A stretch of DNA of 64,000 bases, taken from the NCBI RefSeq assembly GCF_000471905.2, contig NW_006499207.1, positions 711,438-775,437 of the forward strand, in the 5' to 3' direction. The notes below the pieces were generated by a model. The model had not been told where the DNA came from and made no database searches. It was given only the letters and a program-made list of their open reading frames with translations. This DNA comes from Amborella trichopoda (taxonomy: Eukaryota; Streptophyta; Magnoliopsida; Amborellales; Amborellaceae). Shown here piece by piece: positions 1 to 11,215 of the stretch. Position 1 is the first letter of the stretch. Each line of letters starts with the position of its first letter. The position numbers and the translations under genes were made by a program.

Positions 1-177
1 AACGCTGACTAGATTGCGCAATAGGAGAGTTCTTTAGGTCTTTATATATGACAGTACCATTCAAGAGAGAGACGACTTAGGGAACGAGAAGACGAGATTA
101 CAGAGAAAATATCCCTATTTTTTTCAATAATCAGGTACAAAAATTTAGAGGACTAAATTTCTATAAGGGGGGAAGAA
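1..177 (+). mobile_element. 3' tail of internal region, Tekay/Del-type Ty3/gypsy element
   Basis: This is the last stretch of the coding region and the polypurine tract of a Ty3/gypsy element whose body lies outside the window. Around 60-155 it reads like the C-terminal tail that follows integrase in Tekay/Del elements, rich in Arg and Glu. A polypurine tract (AAGGGGGGAAGAA, 165-177) sits directly before the LTR start TGTAAC. The polypurine tract primes plus-strand DNA synthesis in this class. The lineage call rests on this tail and on the LTR ends, because no RT domain of this copy is visible. The element is treated as a fossil. Confidence 0.75.
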
Positions 178-315
178 TGTAACAATCCTAAACCTTAAAA
201 ATAAAAAAAAAAAAAAAAAAAACTTTTAATAAGTGATTGGCCATATGAGCATGATGGTCTTTAGGGACCATCACTACTTTCAAAAGCTTTTGGTTTAAGT
301 TTTTTTGCTGCCCTG

Positions 316-337
316 CCACGTCCTTTAGTGGACGTGG
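316..337. repeat. Hairpin in Tekay U3 (8-bp arms)
   Basis: CCACGTCC and GGACGTGG are perfect inverted repeats separated by six bases. The arms contain an ACGT core. Located about 140 bp into the LTR, in the presumed U3. Confidence 0.7.
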
Positions 338-365
338 GCTTTAAACGTTCAGGTGTAATATAATT

Positions 366-391
366 GTTACACCTCATGTACGAGGTGTAAC
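366..391. repeat. Hairpin in Tekay U3 (10-bp arms)
   Basis: GTTACACCTC and GAGGTGTAAC are perfect 10-bp inverted repeats around a six-base spacer. It lies 29 bp after the previous hairpin. A related GGTGTAATATAATTGTTACACC stem partly overlaps it on the left. Confidence 0.7.
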
Positions 392-1230
392 TTAATAAAA
401 TAAAATAATAAGGTATCTTAAGAATTTAAATAAGAGAGGCGAGGACTCCCACCCTAGAAACTTTTTAAGATCTTCTCTCTCTAGTCGAAATACAGCGAGC
501 TCCTCCCTCTAGCCGAATTTTTATTGGAAGCTCCTTCTCAAATATTTTAGGTAAGTGACTTCATTATCTCGAAAAATAATCCGTTCTTTTTAAAAATGAA
601 ATAAAATAATTACTTCTGCTAATTATCATGAATTTTAGGCGCGATAAATTTTATGCGCAAGCGATCTCATTATTTTGAAAAATAATCTTTTTAGTAAAAT
701 TGTGATATTTTATCTATGTTAGAAATCTTAAATGCTGTAAATTATTAAAAAAATAAATTTATTTATTTTTCTTGTCTATTGTTAGAAAACTTTAGACACT
801 ATAAAATTATTAAAAATAAATGTGATATTTTTGTTTTTAGTAAAATTGTGAAATTTCTCTCTACTATTTTTGAATATATAGACATTGTAAATTTCATGTG
901 CAAATGCCTGCCTTATTATTTGAAAACTGATATTTTTACAATTGATTATAACATTGTTTGTGAAATGTTGTGATAATTCCGCATTCTTGAATTTTTATAA
1001 GAGTTTTTCATATATATTAGATTCGCAATTATGCTAGAATGTCTTCACGAACTGCTACCTTTTTAAATTTGAGCCCAAAATATTTGACTGGTTATTTTTT
1101 AAATGTTATTGAAAGTTACTGTTATTAATGGTTTAAGTGAAATTCATATTAATAATTTCAGTGATATGTTGAGTACATGATATTGCTGCTTTCAAGTGTT
1201 TAAAGAGATTTAGAAATACTTTAAGTATGC

Positions 1231-1440
1231 AAGTGGACTCATCCGGTTCGCTGGTGAGGTATAAGTTGACCTATCCGGTACGCCGGTAGGGATTAAGTGG
1301 ACTCATCCGGTACGCCAGTGAGGTATAAGTGGACCTGCATGGATTAAGTGGACCTATCTGGAACGCCGATAGGGATTAAGTGGACCATCGGGATGCTGAT
1401 GGGGTATATAGGTGACCTACTTGGGACACCAGTAGGGTAT
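1231..1440. repeat. Tandem array, about 33-bp unit, in Tekay LTR
   Basis: About six to seven imperfect units, each built on AAGTGGACT-CATCCGGTACGCC followed by GGTGAGGTAT or GGTAGGGATT. The other Tekay LTRs in the window carry unrelated arrays inside their LTRs. Confidence 0.8.
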
Positions 1441-2370
1441 TTTGTGAAATCCTTTGATATTATGCACTGCCGTTAAAATATTATATGCATTTCAATTATT
1501 CAGATTATACTTAATTATGCATTTTTGAAAGTGAAACTGTTAATGCATTTCTGTTAGTAGATCTCCGTTTTGAAAATATTGATATCTTTCAACCATGATT
1601 ATTTTTAGGATTATGATGATCACTTACTAAGTAGCCAAACTCATCAAATTATGGTAAACACTTTTTTCAGAATAACTGCGGTTTCATTTTGAGTGCTCAT
1701 AAGGATCAACTCTGGTAGATATTGTAGTTGTGCTTAAAATTCCGTTCGTTACTTTGTAAGAATTCGCCACTGTAAATTTGTCCTATCAAGAGATGTATAT
1801 ATGTTTTGACTGTCACATCTCAGGAATATCAGTATTGTAAATTCTTGGGGCGTGACAATATTGATGAATTGAATGATTGTCACACATTGATAAATTTCTG
1901 TACATGCATAACACTAGACTTACTTACTGGGCTGTGTAGCTCATTCCATCATTTCTCCTCTTCTTGTAGATTGATAGCAGCAGGTTCAGGGCTTAGAGTT
2001 CGTGTTTTGATGCGGAAAGTCGAAGCTAGATTTCTCAAAGAAAGTGCTTAGATATTGTTTGTGTCTGGGCTGTTTGGCTCTAGGTTTTTGTTCTTTGTTG
2101 ATATGTGTAAAACTGGGCCCAGATGCCCCGAACTGAATGTAATATTTTGGAAGATTTTATACGATGGAAATTTTTGGGTTTGGGATTTTCTATGTTCATT
2201 TGCTAGTTGAGTTATTGTTTTAGCTCTTTTCCATGGTCTACTCGATTCCAAAATATAAAAGGCGTTGAGTCCACTCCTTCCTGAGTGACAGATGTTACAT
2301 TGGAACATGAACCTGCTCTAGATCACCCATCACCGTGTAAGGTACGGTGGTCAGGCACGGGGTCGTGACA

Positions 2371-3959
2371 AGAAGAGAGAGAAAGAGACGAGAGAGAAAG
2401 TGAGATAAAGATGAGAGAGAAAAGAGGAGAGAGAAAGAGAGATAGAGATGAGAGATAAAAGAGAGATAGAGATGAGAGAGAAAAGAGGAGGAGAGAAAAA
2501 GTTACCTTAACGTAGGGTATTAGCCCTTTCTTCTCTCTCCTCTCTCTCTCCAAGATGCACCCACGAACTTAAGCAAGAATTGAAACTTTATTGATCAATC
2601 TCAAGAATGAACGAAGGGTCCGTTACAATTAGGTTTATCATGTTTATATGGAATTGGGCCCAAACATGGGTGTATACCCAAAAAAAAACCTAAATTGATG
2701 ATAATTACAATTATTATGAGTTAAAAAAAATTAAGAAAATCGGGTGTAGAATGACTGTTTTGCCCCTGCCTAACAATTCATGATATTTCAAAACAGTCCA
2801 CGCTGCTGCCCTAGAACTTGCGTGATCTTCCATGATTGATCCAGGGTTGCTCTGATGTTTGTTTGGTTGAAAGATGATTGTTTTCTTATAGGGATCGGAA
2901 TGACGATCAATTTGATACCAATTTCGAGCCATGAATCATATTTTTAATCCATGATCATGAGACATGAACTTTTGATGAATCTTGAAAACTTCGGATCCAT
3001 AGTGTGCTCATTCCTTGATATTTTTTCGTGATTTCTTTGTCGTAATGCATTGAGCATGCCGTCATGATCTCGTGGCAACAAACGCAACGTGATTTGGAGC
3101 CCAAATGAAGATTTCACAACTTTTGGGTTTTGACTGGAATATAGAATCCAACGGCCAGAATTTACAGTAACTTTATCAGCTTTGTGCGGGCAATCCAATT
3201 GTTCATCATACACGGGGTTCGGACCAGAGATAGCCTCAAACCTTACGCACAAATGCAATTGGTTTCGCGTCGATCGGGTATGCGAACGTCATGATTTGGT
3301 TGCTCGAGAGAGGCGTGCTGCTGCTGAATTTTATGCAACCTTCTTCATGGATCGACAACTTCTCCCTACTTTTTCTCCCTACTAGGGTATCATCACGAGG
3401 TGTGCAACATATCAAAACGCTCATCTTGATGAGACGAACCCTCTCACCAAATTTGAGAGCGATCTGACTTAGGGAGTGTGAGATTCAAGCCTTTGAAGTT
3501 TCTTCTCAGGACTATGCACTAGCCTCCTTTAATGGAGATTGGTGTAGGGGAGCCGCATGGGAATAGCGTGCAGCCTACCCCTTTTTCGTCTTTTACCCAT
3601 AACTTTGTCCTGGAATGTTCGATTAAGCCGAAACTTGACCCATAAGGGTTTTCAACTATGTTGGATCTAATGGAGGTGCTCCCACAGTTGTTTGAAGCAC
3701 CAAAAATAGAGTTCTAGTTACGGGGTCCGTTTCAGGGTGCTAGAGGCCGATTTTTCTAAAATTGTTTCTTTTGTATTTATTGCCTTAAACATGTCAGAAT
3801 GCTACGAAACTTAGCAGGTGGCCTTTTGGAGTGCTTACGAAGATCTTGATCAGTTCTATTATGAGACTATCAAAATTTCCACTGTTTTATCAGGTTTTAT
3901 TGACCGGCTTCCTCTTATTCCGCATCAGGGACGAAGGTGCCGAAAAATGTATTCAAACA
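2371..3959 (-). mobile_element. Tat (Ogre-like) LTR fragment, reversed
   Basis: On the minus strand this starts TGTTTGAATACATTTTTC at 3959, the LTR start shared with 4007, 15610, 16953 (minus) and 61888. It then follows the same order of blocks as the other Tat LTRs, through the segment around 2714-2932 that parallels 5050-5270 and 62870-63090. It ends in a GA-rich stretch (2371-2545) that is the pyrimidine tract of the leader seen in reverse. The U5 part is absent; a Tekay LTR end adjoins at 2370. It faces the forward LTR at 4007 head to head. Confidence 0.75.
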
Positions 3960-4006
3960 GTAGTCCTTCTCGTTTCTCTCGAAGCACAAAATTCGGTGGG
4001 GCAAGC
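3960..4006 (+). mobile_element. Tat internal 3' tail with polypurine-like tract
   Basis: 47 bp ending GGTGGGGCAAGC immediately before the forward LTR start. The same sequence lies, in reverse, right outside the LTR at 16953 (16954-16990), so it is the conserved internal side of the Tat 3' LTR boundary and not host DNA. Its G-rich stretch is the likely polypurine tract. Confidence 0.65.
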
Positions 4007-5457
4007 TGTTTGAAGGTATTTTTCAACACTTGTATCCCTGATGCGAATAAGGAGAAAGAAGTTCGCGACCCAAATCCATAGGGACCAAAATGCTTGTGGA
4101 CTACGAAAGCCATAGGTCAACAAACTCTGATCTAGAAGTGAAATTTCCAAAAGTCTGATGACCCAAGAAGGTTCAAGATCATGTCTAAGGGTCTCCTAAG
4201 AACACCTGCTAAGTTTCGTTGTGATCCGACAAGTTTAAGATAATGCAGATGCAGAAATAGTTTTGGGAAATTCTGCCTCTATCATAATGAAAATGGACCC
4301 AAAACTATAGCACCATAATCGGAGCATCAAATGGTCTCCAGACCATCACCAATGGATTCAGAACGTTCGAAAACCCACGAGTACCAATTTTCGGTGCATT
4401 TGAAAGCTTCTATAGCAAGTTTGACCAAATTTCCCAAAATGGGTTGGTCGTACACTATTACGATGCATCCTCGGCGAGCCAATTTCCATTAATGGGAGCT
4501 GTGGTTCTCAATTTCGAGGGAAAACTCCACATGGCTGTATCTTCATCATCTCGAGCCAGATTGAGCCCAAATTTTGGGAGCACGTTTATCTCGTTTATCA
4601 CGTTCAATTAAGCACGTTGACTTGATATGAGGCACGCATGATGACACGGGCTGAGTCGAGAGAAATCGAAGGGAGAAGTTTGTTGGAAAGTTCCAAAAGT
4701 ACCAAGAAATTTCGAGCGGCACGTCCCCTCGATCGAACGCCCCCATCACGGTGCTCACGCATTGGATCGAGACTTGATGGACGGTCAGATTCGCCGCACG
4801 ATGGAGTCGAAGTTGCTGCAATTTTTGGCCACTGGAAACAAAATTCTGACCAAAATGCCAAATTTTGATAACGGTCGTTCGGACACCAAATCGAGCCACA
4901 TTCGTCGCCAAACGATCATGATGGCATGCTCATCAAAATACAGTGCATAAATAATGGAAAAACACAGAGAAAAGTGCGTGATCTTGAATCAAAGATCACA
5001 TGTTCCTCATGATATTCACATATCGTGATCGTGGCCCAAAAGTTCGATCCATGGCTCGAAATGGGTATCAAAACGACCGTCTTCTGGAGCCGATCATCAA
5101 AAGAATAATTTTTTGGCTAGATGAAGACCGGAAGGACCGAATGGACATCGAAGGATCACGAAGGTTGCATGGCCATGAAAGGAACTTAATTGGAATTTCA
5201 GGATTTGTGGGTGAGGGGCAAAATCATCATTTTGCCTCTAAATTCTTAATTTTCTTTAATTCATTTAATTCCAATTTTTCTACAATTTGGTTAAAAATTG
5301 GGCACTACCCACGTTTGGATTTAAAATCCATATAAGCACGTGATGCTTACATGTAAATGACCCGATCTTGATCAATTAAAAATTTGGATTTTGCTTGAGT
5401 TTTGGGTCACAGTTTAGAGAGAGAGAGAGGATTGAGAAGATTTTATCAGTACCCCTC

Positions 5458-5742
5458 AGTCATCTAGGTAACTCTCTCTCCTTTCTTCTTTCTCTCTTCT
5501 TTATCTTTCTTCTTCCTCTCTCCTTCCTCTCTCTTCTTTCTCTCTCTTCTTTTTCTCTCTTCTTCTTCCTTTTCTCTCCTTGCTTCTTTCCTTTTTCTCT
5601 CTGCTTCTTCCCTTTCCCTCTCTTCTTTCCTTTCTCTCTCTTCTTCATTCCTTTCTCTTTTCTCTTCTTTCTTCCCTCTCTTCTTCCCTCCCTCACATCT
5701 TCTTTCGCTTTGTTTTTGTTTTCTCTCTCTTTCTGTCACCCT
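5458..5742 (+). repeat. Polypyrimidine tract in Tat LTR leader
   Basis: Nearly all C and T, with CTCTCTTCTTTC-type runs. It opens long low-complexity reading frames on both strands that encode only Ser/Phe/Leu or Arg/Lys/Glu runs; these are compositional artefacts. It directly follows a GGTAAC motif near 5467, an arrangement also seen at 42980, 63350 and, reversed, 2510. Confidence 0.8.
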
Positions 5743-5893
5743 CTTCATAGGGACAGCGACGTGGGCCTACCCATTTTGACGGGCCTCACTACGGTCTCTG
5801 TATTATCTGTCTGTCTCTTTCTTCTCACAGGGGAGCGACGTGGGACTACCCTTTTGGTGGGCTTCGATGTAATCTCTGTATTCTCTCTCTTCT
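5743..5893 (+). repeat. Two-copy repeat of about 80 bp in Tat leader
   Basis: Two units share the order AGCGACGTGGG, CTACCC, TTTTG, GGGC, ATCTCTGTATT. They sit between the pyrimidine tract and the hairpin array and may be an older unit type of the same leader. Confidence 0.65.
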
Positions 5894-5929
5894 CTTTCTC
5901 TCTCTCTTTCCTCTCTCTTCTTTTTCTTT

Positions 5930-6715
5930 CTTCATAGAAGGCAGCTAACCCGCCATCTGTGCGCTCTTCCCATCTTTCCCTCGCTTCCTTCTCTCTTTTT
6001 ACAAATGGCAGCTAAATCACCGTTTGTGTGTACTCTCTCTTCCTTCTCTCCTTTCACAGACAACTAAGTCTCTCTCTTTCTTCCCTCTTTTCATAGACGG
6101 TAGCTAAGCCACCATATGTGTATTCTCTGTCTTCATTCTCTCCTTTCATAGACGACAACTAAGTCGTCATCTGTGTATTCTCTCTCTTCCTTCTTGCCTT
6201 TCATAGATGGCAGTTAAGCCGCCATTTGTGTATTCGCTTTCTTCCTTCTCTCATTTCACATATGGCAGTTAAGCCGCCGTCTGTGCATTTTCTCTCTTCC
6301 TTCTCTCTTTTCACAGACAGTAGCTAAGTCGCCATCTGTGTACTCTCTCTCTTCCTTCGCTCCTTCCACAGAAGACAGATAAGCCACGGTCTGTGTACTC
6401 TCTCTCTTCCTTCCCTCTTTTCATAGATAGCAGCTAAGCCACCGTCAATGTTCTCTCTTTCTCACTTCTTTCTCTTCACAGATGACAGCTAAACCATCGT
6501 TTGTACTCTTTCTTTCTCACTTCTCTCTCTTCCTAGACGGTAGCTATGCCGTCACTCTTTTTCACTTCTCCCTCTTCACAGATGGCGCTAAGCCGTCGTC
6601 TGTGTTTTCTCTTTCTCTCTTCTCTCTCTTCACAGATGGCAGCTAAGCTGTCATCTATGTTCTCTCTTTCTCTCCTCTCTCTTCATAGACGGTAGTTAAG
6701 TCGCCGTCTGTGTCT
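5930..6715 (+). repeat. Array of about 15 hairpin-bearing units, about 54-bp period
   Basis: Each unit combines a CT-rich spacer with a short inverted repeat. The clearest units read CACAGATGGC, a loop AGCTAAGCC, then GCCATCTGTG. Units begin near 5930, 6001, 6055, 6095, 6147, 6202, 6256, 6312, 6367, 6422, 6476, 6530, 6577, 6632 and 6683. Several units differ in the stem while keeping most pairing through G-T or paired changes, for example AGACGG with CCGTCT near 6685. The array lies downstream of the TATA-like site, so it would be in the transcribed leader. Confidence 0.85.
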
Positions 6716-7324
6716 TTCTTCTTTTTCTCTCTTCTCTTTTTCTCTTCTCTCTTAACTTTCTTGCTCCTTTTATTATTTTCTTCTTTAAAGGATCTGGGTA
6801 AAAACCAAACCAGCCTTCTCTCTTTATTTTCTCTTTATTCATTTGTATTATGAAGGACTAGTTGAAAGGCATACTAGCCCTTCATTTCCCTCTTCTTTAA
6901 AAAATTTTCTCTTTACTTTCTCTCTGAATGACTAGTTGAAAGACATACTGGCCCTATGTTTCTCGTTTCTATCTCTACTTTCTTCTCTCTCTCTCTCTGA
7001 AGAATCAGGTGAAAGCCAAACAGATATTCGTTCCTCCATTCTACTCTTTTCTTTCTATGTCTTTCTATCTCTCCCTCATTTTCTTCATCTCACCCCCTTT
7101 TGCTTTCATTTTTCATTAAGAAATAATGTTGTGAATCTCGTGTTAAGAAGACTCCAGAAGGTTGTCCAACTGACAGGTTTCTAATGGTATTGTTCCCTCA
7201 TTATCCCCTCTAATGTACAGGTGAAGGGAAACGATTTTGAACCGGTCAAAGGCCAGGGGGACATTCCACGTGATCTAAGAGGGCGCTCATACTAGCTAGC
7301 CCGAGTGTGTCACAGATCCATGTG

Positions 7325-7332
7325 AGGTAAGT
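7325..7332 (+). promoter_or_regulatory. Candidate 5' splice site in Tat U5
   Basis: AGGTAAGT, a perfect plant donor consensus, in the context GTGAGGTAAGTC. The same string occurs at the homologous place in the LTR at 45200-45207. Splicing is known in Ogre elements, but use of this site is inference. Confidence 0.4.
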
Positions 7333-7494
7333 CTCGCCGCACGACCCAATTCCTCTCTCACCGGTTAGTATTTCTACTCGCGTCCTCCTTACACGGTTCT
7401 AGAGAGAGCGATCTTAGGTCCTGGGTCCATCTCAAACCCGAAACCACGCCACCAAGTCATCCCAACCCGGAGGATGAGATCGAGGCACCTAACA

Positions 7495-8648
7495 ACACTC
7501 GTCTATGAATAGCCCTTTGGAAAGGTAGGTAACGATGCTCCATGCCTCTCCATTGCATAGCTGTGAGGACAAGAGCAATAGACTTATGCAACCTGAACAT
7601 GAAGAAAAGAGATACCAAGATCTCCACTAAGATGAAGCTTTCTCTCTCCCCTTACCAAAACACCCTTTTTATCAACCTTCCCAAAGCTAAACTCCTCCTT
7701 CTTTCTAAACTTAAAGGCATGAAAATTACACCAGTCACCCATACCTATCAAAAAGCTTGCACGCATCCCAAGGGGAAACTTGATTGGTAGGGATAGCCAA
7801 ATGCGCCACGCAAGTTTCATTGTCGTTCTTAGGAAGATATAACTCATTCCCTGTGTCATTCTTAGATACCAACGATTTGTCTTTCATAAATAATATCATT
7901 CCTTAAATCTTCCTTGTTGCTAGTGGACCCTACCTCATAACTTTGAAAGTCAACATTTTTCAAACAATTCAATTTAGCAAAACCGTTATCCAGATTGACC
8001 TCCTTATTCTTTGGGACCCATGTTTTACAAAAATATTTGTAACTAACCCCTTTGTAAGCGGGTTTGCAACCATTTCCTCTGTAGGTATGTTAGTGATCTC
8101 GATCTCCCCACACTGCATCTCATTATGCTGATGATAAAAGCAATGTTTATGTGCTTGTACTTCTTATGGAGTGGTGGTTCTTTAGACATGCATATTGCGG
8201 TTACGTTGTCCATATTACGGTTACGTTGTTGCAGAAGATTCTTACGCACTCACACCGTTTGAGCTCAAATTCAAGCTGATTAAGAAACTTCGTAATCCAT
8301 ACTGTCTCCTTGGCTGCCATGCAACATGCCACATACTCTTACTTTATGGTGGATGATGCTACCACATCCTGTGTCTTTGACTTCCAAGAAACAACCCCTT
8401 CTCCAAGCATAAACACATATCTTGACGTAGATTTCACGTCATCTATATCTCTTCGGTAATTCGCATCGAAATATCCTTGGATAATAATTTCTGATCCTCC
8501 CCATATGTGAACGCATAATTTTGAATCCCTTCTCTTAATTGCCCTCTAATGCTTAATCCCAGGATTGCATTAGAACCGACAAATCATGCTCATTGCAAAG
8601 GAAAAGTATGTCTTGTTCCTGATATGGGATATATTAAAGACCCTACTA
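7495..8648 (-). mobile_element. Ty1/copia RNase H-region fragment, reversed
   Basis: On the minus strand, from right to left, this matches the copia region after RT. A GSLxY-like start near 8620 is followed by RNase H blocks and then by the closing copia signature: residues resembling HKxxKHINI near 8160 and EITNIPTEEMVANPLTKGL near 8030-8100. The leftmost 400 bp has no domain I can name and may be the element's 3' non-coding DNA. The piece lies between two Tat U5 ends of opposite orientation. It is heavily decayed, with many breaks, and differs from the copia element at 9007. Confidence 0.65.
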
Positions 8649-9006
8649 CACTTTAGTTAGGTGCCTCAATCTTGCCCTCCGGGTCGGGTTGACCTGGTGG
8701 CATGGTTTCGGGTTCGAGATGGACTCGGGACCTAAGATCGCTCTCTTGAGAACCGTGTGAAGAGGGCGCGGGCAGGGATACCAACTGATGCGAGAGGAAT
8801 TAGGGTCGCAAGGAGGGACTCAGCTCTAGTGGATCCGTAACGCGCTCGGGCTAACTCTCGTGAAGGCTCTATTAGATCACAAAGAAAGCCCACTGGCATG
8901 TGACCGGTTTGGAATCATCTCCCTTGACTTGTTTTTCTTCTTACCTGCAAAACACACACACACATTAGAGTACAAACAAGTGAGTCTGAAGACCCCACCT
9001 TGTCAC
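8649..9006 (-). mobile_element. Tat LTR U5-end fragment, reversed
   Basis: Reads on the plus strand from TTAGGTGCCTCAATC, the reverse of the Tat LTR end, through a CGCTCTC block to an (AC)n stretch near 8949-8962. This matches 45010-45360 and 7220-7494 in reverse. It is cut at 9006 by the start of the copia LTR. Confidence 0.7.
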
Positions 9007-11138
9007 TGTTGGAAATATGGCCTATCAAGGCCTAAATTTCAGTAGTCTCTCATTCAGTGGGGGCGATTGAGAGATTGAAATCTTGGCGTCTTGAGAAATA
9101 GAGCCCATGTTCTTGTACTTCGAGCACACATGAGGCATCGAGAGTTCACGTGTTGAGAAATAAATTCTTCAAGGAGGTGTGAGGGTCACCTCCTAGTCAA
9201 GATTTTATAGGTTAGCCTCATGTTTAGCTGCAATTGGTCAGGGCTTGGAGAATCCAAACGAGAAAAATAGAGCCCGAGTACTTATTGAGTATTTGCTCTG
9301 TATGGAATGGTCAAGACTTATGGGACATAAGTCCATATCCTGACACAAGACCATTGCATGGCATGTACATTTTCATTTCGTACAAAAAGCCACTCTTTCA
9401 AAGGCATTATCCCAGCTGGGTGCTGATCCCTAGGTGGGGGACTAGATTGGCATTTGGTTGCTTGTTTTATAAGGGGTTGTGTTATGGTGTCTTGTTATAT
9501 ATTGTTATATTTTGCTATATAATGTTATAAATTAAGGCCCCCTTTTTATCTCATGTCCTAATTAACTCACACATGGGTCTTTCATGGCATGTGTGAAGTT
9601 TAATTAATTAATTTATTTTATATTAAAGAGAAAATGCATTTTTAAATTTGAGTTGAAAAATATCTTCACACACTTGTGTGAAGGGGACATTATCTATAAT
9701 TTAATTGGTTTGAAATTTTGGATCTACAAAATAATTAGCTTTGATAAAGTAGATTATATCCACATGTGTGAGCTTTACCAATTACTTCTTTGCCCTTTAG
9801 CCTTTGTGGTTATCTACTCTAATACAATATTAAAAAAAATTAAGGGTACATTTGTAAGGCCATATTGGATACAATTGGAACAAAAACATGGGCTAAGGAC
9901 AAAATGGTAAAGTGACATAACTTAGGGTTAGGGTAAGTGATAATGGTGTGAAATCCCATCCCTTCATCCTAGTAGTTGGATGGGGATGGGTGGTTAGGTA
10001 CATTAGCCTCTCATGTGCCTTTGGATCAGTGCATCAAGGGTGTTGATTGAGTCCAAGGTTACACCCATGTTATTAAAGCACATCATGAGATCTCAAACGC
10101 TAACTATCTCAACTCTTGAACCATTTTGGAAAATTGTTGCTCCCCACCTTCTTCTATGGTTTTGTGAGAGAAAATTGAAGAGAGAGAGTTTCGAGTTTCA
10201 TTAATGGTGATCTTGATGGTGGTCCTCCTTTCTTATGCTTAAGTCCATAGTGTGCATTTATCTAGATAAACTCCATTGAATTTTTTTTTCTCATAAGATC
10301 ATATTCTTGGAATCTATAGTTTCTGGAGTTTTGAATTTAGAAAAGTTTCATTGATCGTAGAAGGCCCATTTGATCATCTTTTTCATCATACTTATAGTGT
10401 GGTCTTTCATAAGTTATAGCCTATATGCATGATAATTCATGCATAGTATCCATTGATTACTTTGCTTCAAATCCATCAAATAATTTAGTCCCAGAGTGTC
10501 ACTCAATTTTCAGAAATTTTTCATCACGTTTTTACCTATGGGGGTTCATAATCTTTCCATATAAGACGGTTTTGGTGGTCCGAGGGACTACCGTGTGTAG
10601 TTTGGCCATAACTCTCTTATTCTTTATCCGATTCGATTCAAACCTTTTGCACTATGTTTTGGATAATAATTCCAGTATTTTGAGATCTTAAGAAGTTATT
10701 TAATTGCTTCCCATTTGGATTAGACACTCTTGTGAGATTGAACCACTTTTGTACAATCCGAAGGGACAAAATTAAGTCCTTATAGGGCCCGATTGCATGG
10801 CCCCAGCACAAGGGGTTTGAAACATTGATTCCCTATTTTAATTTGACATTCTAATTCTCTGTTTAGAGGATTTTATTCATTACATATTTTTTTAGATTAG
10901 TTGCATGATGAAAGTGTAATTCATAAGCTAGTCTTGCTTTATATGTAATTACCCCATAAGGGGATGGTATTTGAGTTTATTTACAGTGGTTATACAAGGC
11001 TAGAAATGGTTATAATTTTTATTTAAAGGATTGTAACTTATTCACTTAGCTTGGTTTTTAGCAAGTGGCTTATTGAAGGTGTCCATTTGCCTTGTTTTTT
11101 GGCTTGAAAATTTGCTCTAGTCTTTGTATCCACTATTA
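9007..11138 (+). repeat. Ty1/copia 5' LTR, about 2.1 kb
   Basis: Begins TGTTGGAAATATGG, as does the 3' LTR at 15467. The right edge is set by the primer site and is approximate, since no clean CA end is visible. The small open frames inside are short, lack similarity to anything I recognise and are treated as chance. Confidence 0.75.
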
Positions 11139-11140
11139 AT

Positions 11141-11152
11141 TGGAATCAGAGC
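11141..11152 (+). promoter_or_regulatory. Primer binding site, initiator-Met tRNA type (copia)
   Basis: TGGAATCAGAGC matches the usual TGGTATCAGAGC site at 11 of 12 positions and stands just after the LTR and 64 bp before the gag start. Confidence 0.75.
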
Positions 11153-11215
11153 TAGGCTCATTTACAACATCTTTTAGGGTCTTTAGAGGTATTATAGATT
11201 TCCAACTAGGAACCC

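Larger units (their letters stand above)
178..2370 (+). mobile_element. 3' LTR of Tekay/Del-type gypsy element
   Basis: The LTR begins TGTAACAATCC right after the polypurine tract and ends GGGGTCGTGACA. Those termini match the Tekay LTR at 58000-60703, read on the minus strand (TGTAACAACC to GGTCGTGATA). Length is about 2.2 kb. It holds two U3 hairpins, a tandem array at 1231-1440 and a stretch near 1920-1980 that matches the poly(A)-side block of the other Tekay LTRs. At its right end it meets a reversed Tat LTR, which suggests insertion into that LTR; the matching target duplication cannot be tested because the 5' flank is off-window. A second GTGACA at about 1852-1857 is a less likely end. 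Confidence 0.75.
4007..7494 (+). mobile_element. Tat (Ogre-like) 3' LTR, forward, about 3.5 kb
   Basis: Starts TGTTTGAAGGTATTTTTC after the polypurine tract and ends CACCTAACA; the LTR at 41548-45360 has matching ends. Parts in order: U3 (4007 to about 5320); a TATA-like CCATATAAGC near 5329; a short conserved block ending AGGTAACTC near 5465; a pyrimidine-rich leader with a two-copy repeat and a hairpin array (5458-6750); and a U5 end block (7220-7494) shared with 45080-45360 and, reversed, 8649-9006. The length is in the multi-kilobase range typical of Ogre-type LTRs. Whether it is a 3' LTR or part of a rearranged pair is inferred from the tract at 3960-4006. Confidence 0.75.

Noticed and set aside
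1800-1860. GTGACA near 1857 as the end of the first LTR
   Set aside because: The following 500 bp still matches the 3' part of other Tekay LTRs and ends in the better GGGGTCGTGACA at 2370.
5395-5937. A 180-codon open frame, and Arg/Lys/Glu-rich frames on the other strand at 5460-5748
   Set aside because: They lie wholly in the CT-rich leader tract of a Tat LTR and encode only low-complexity runs; the composition explains the lack of stops.
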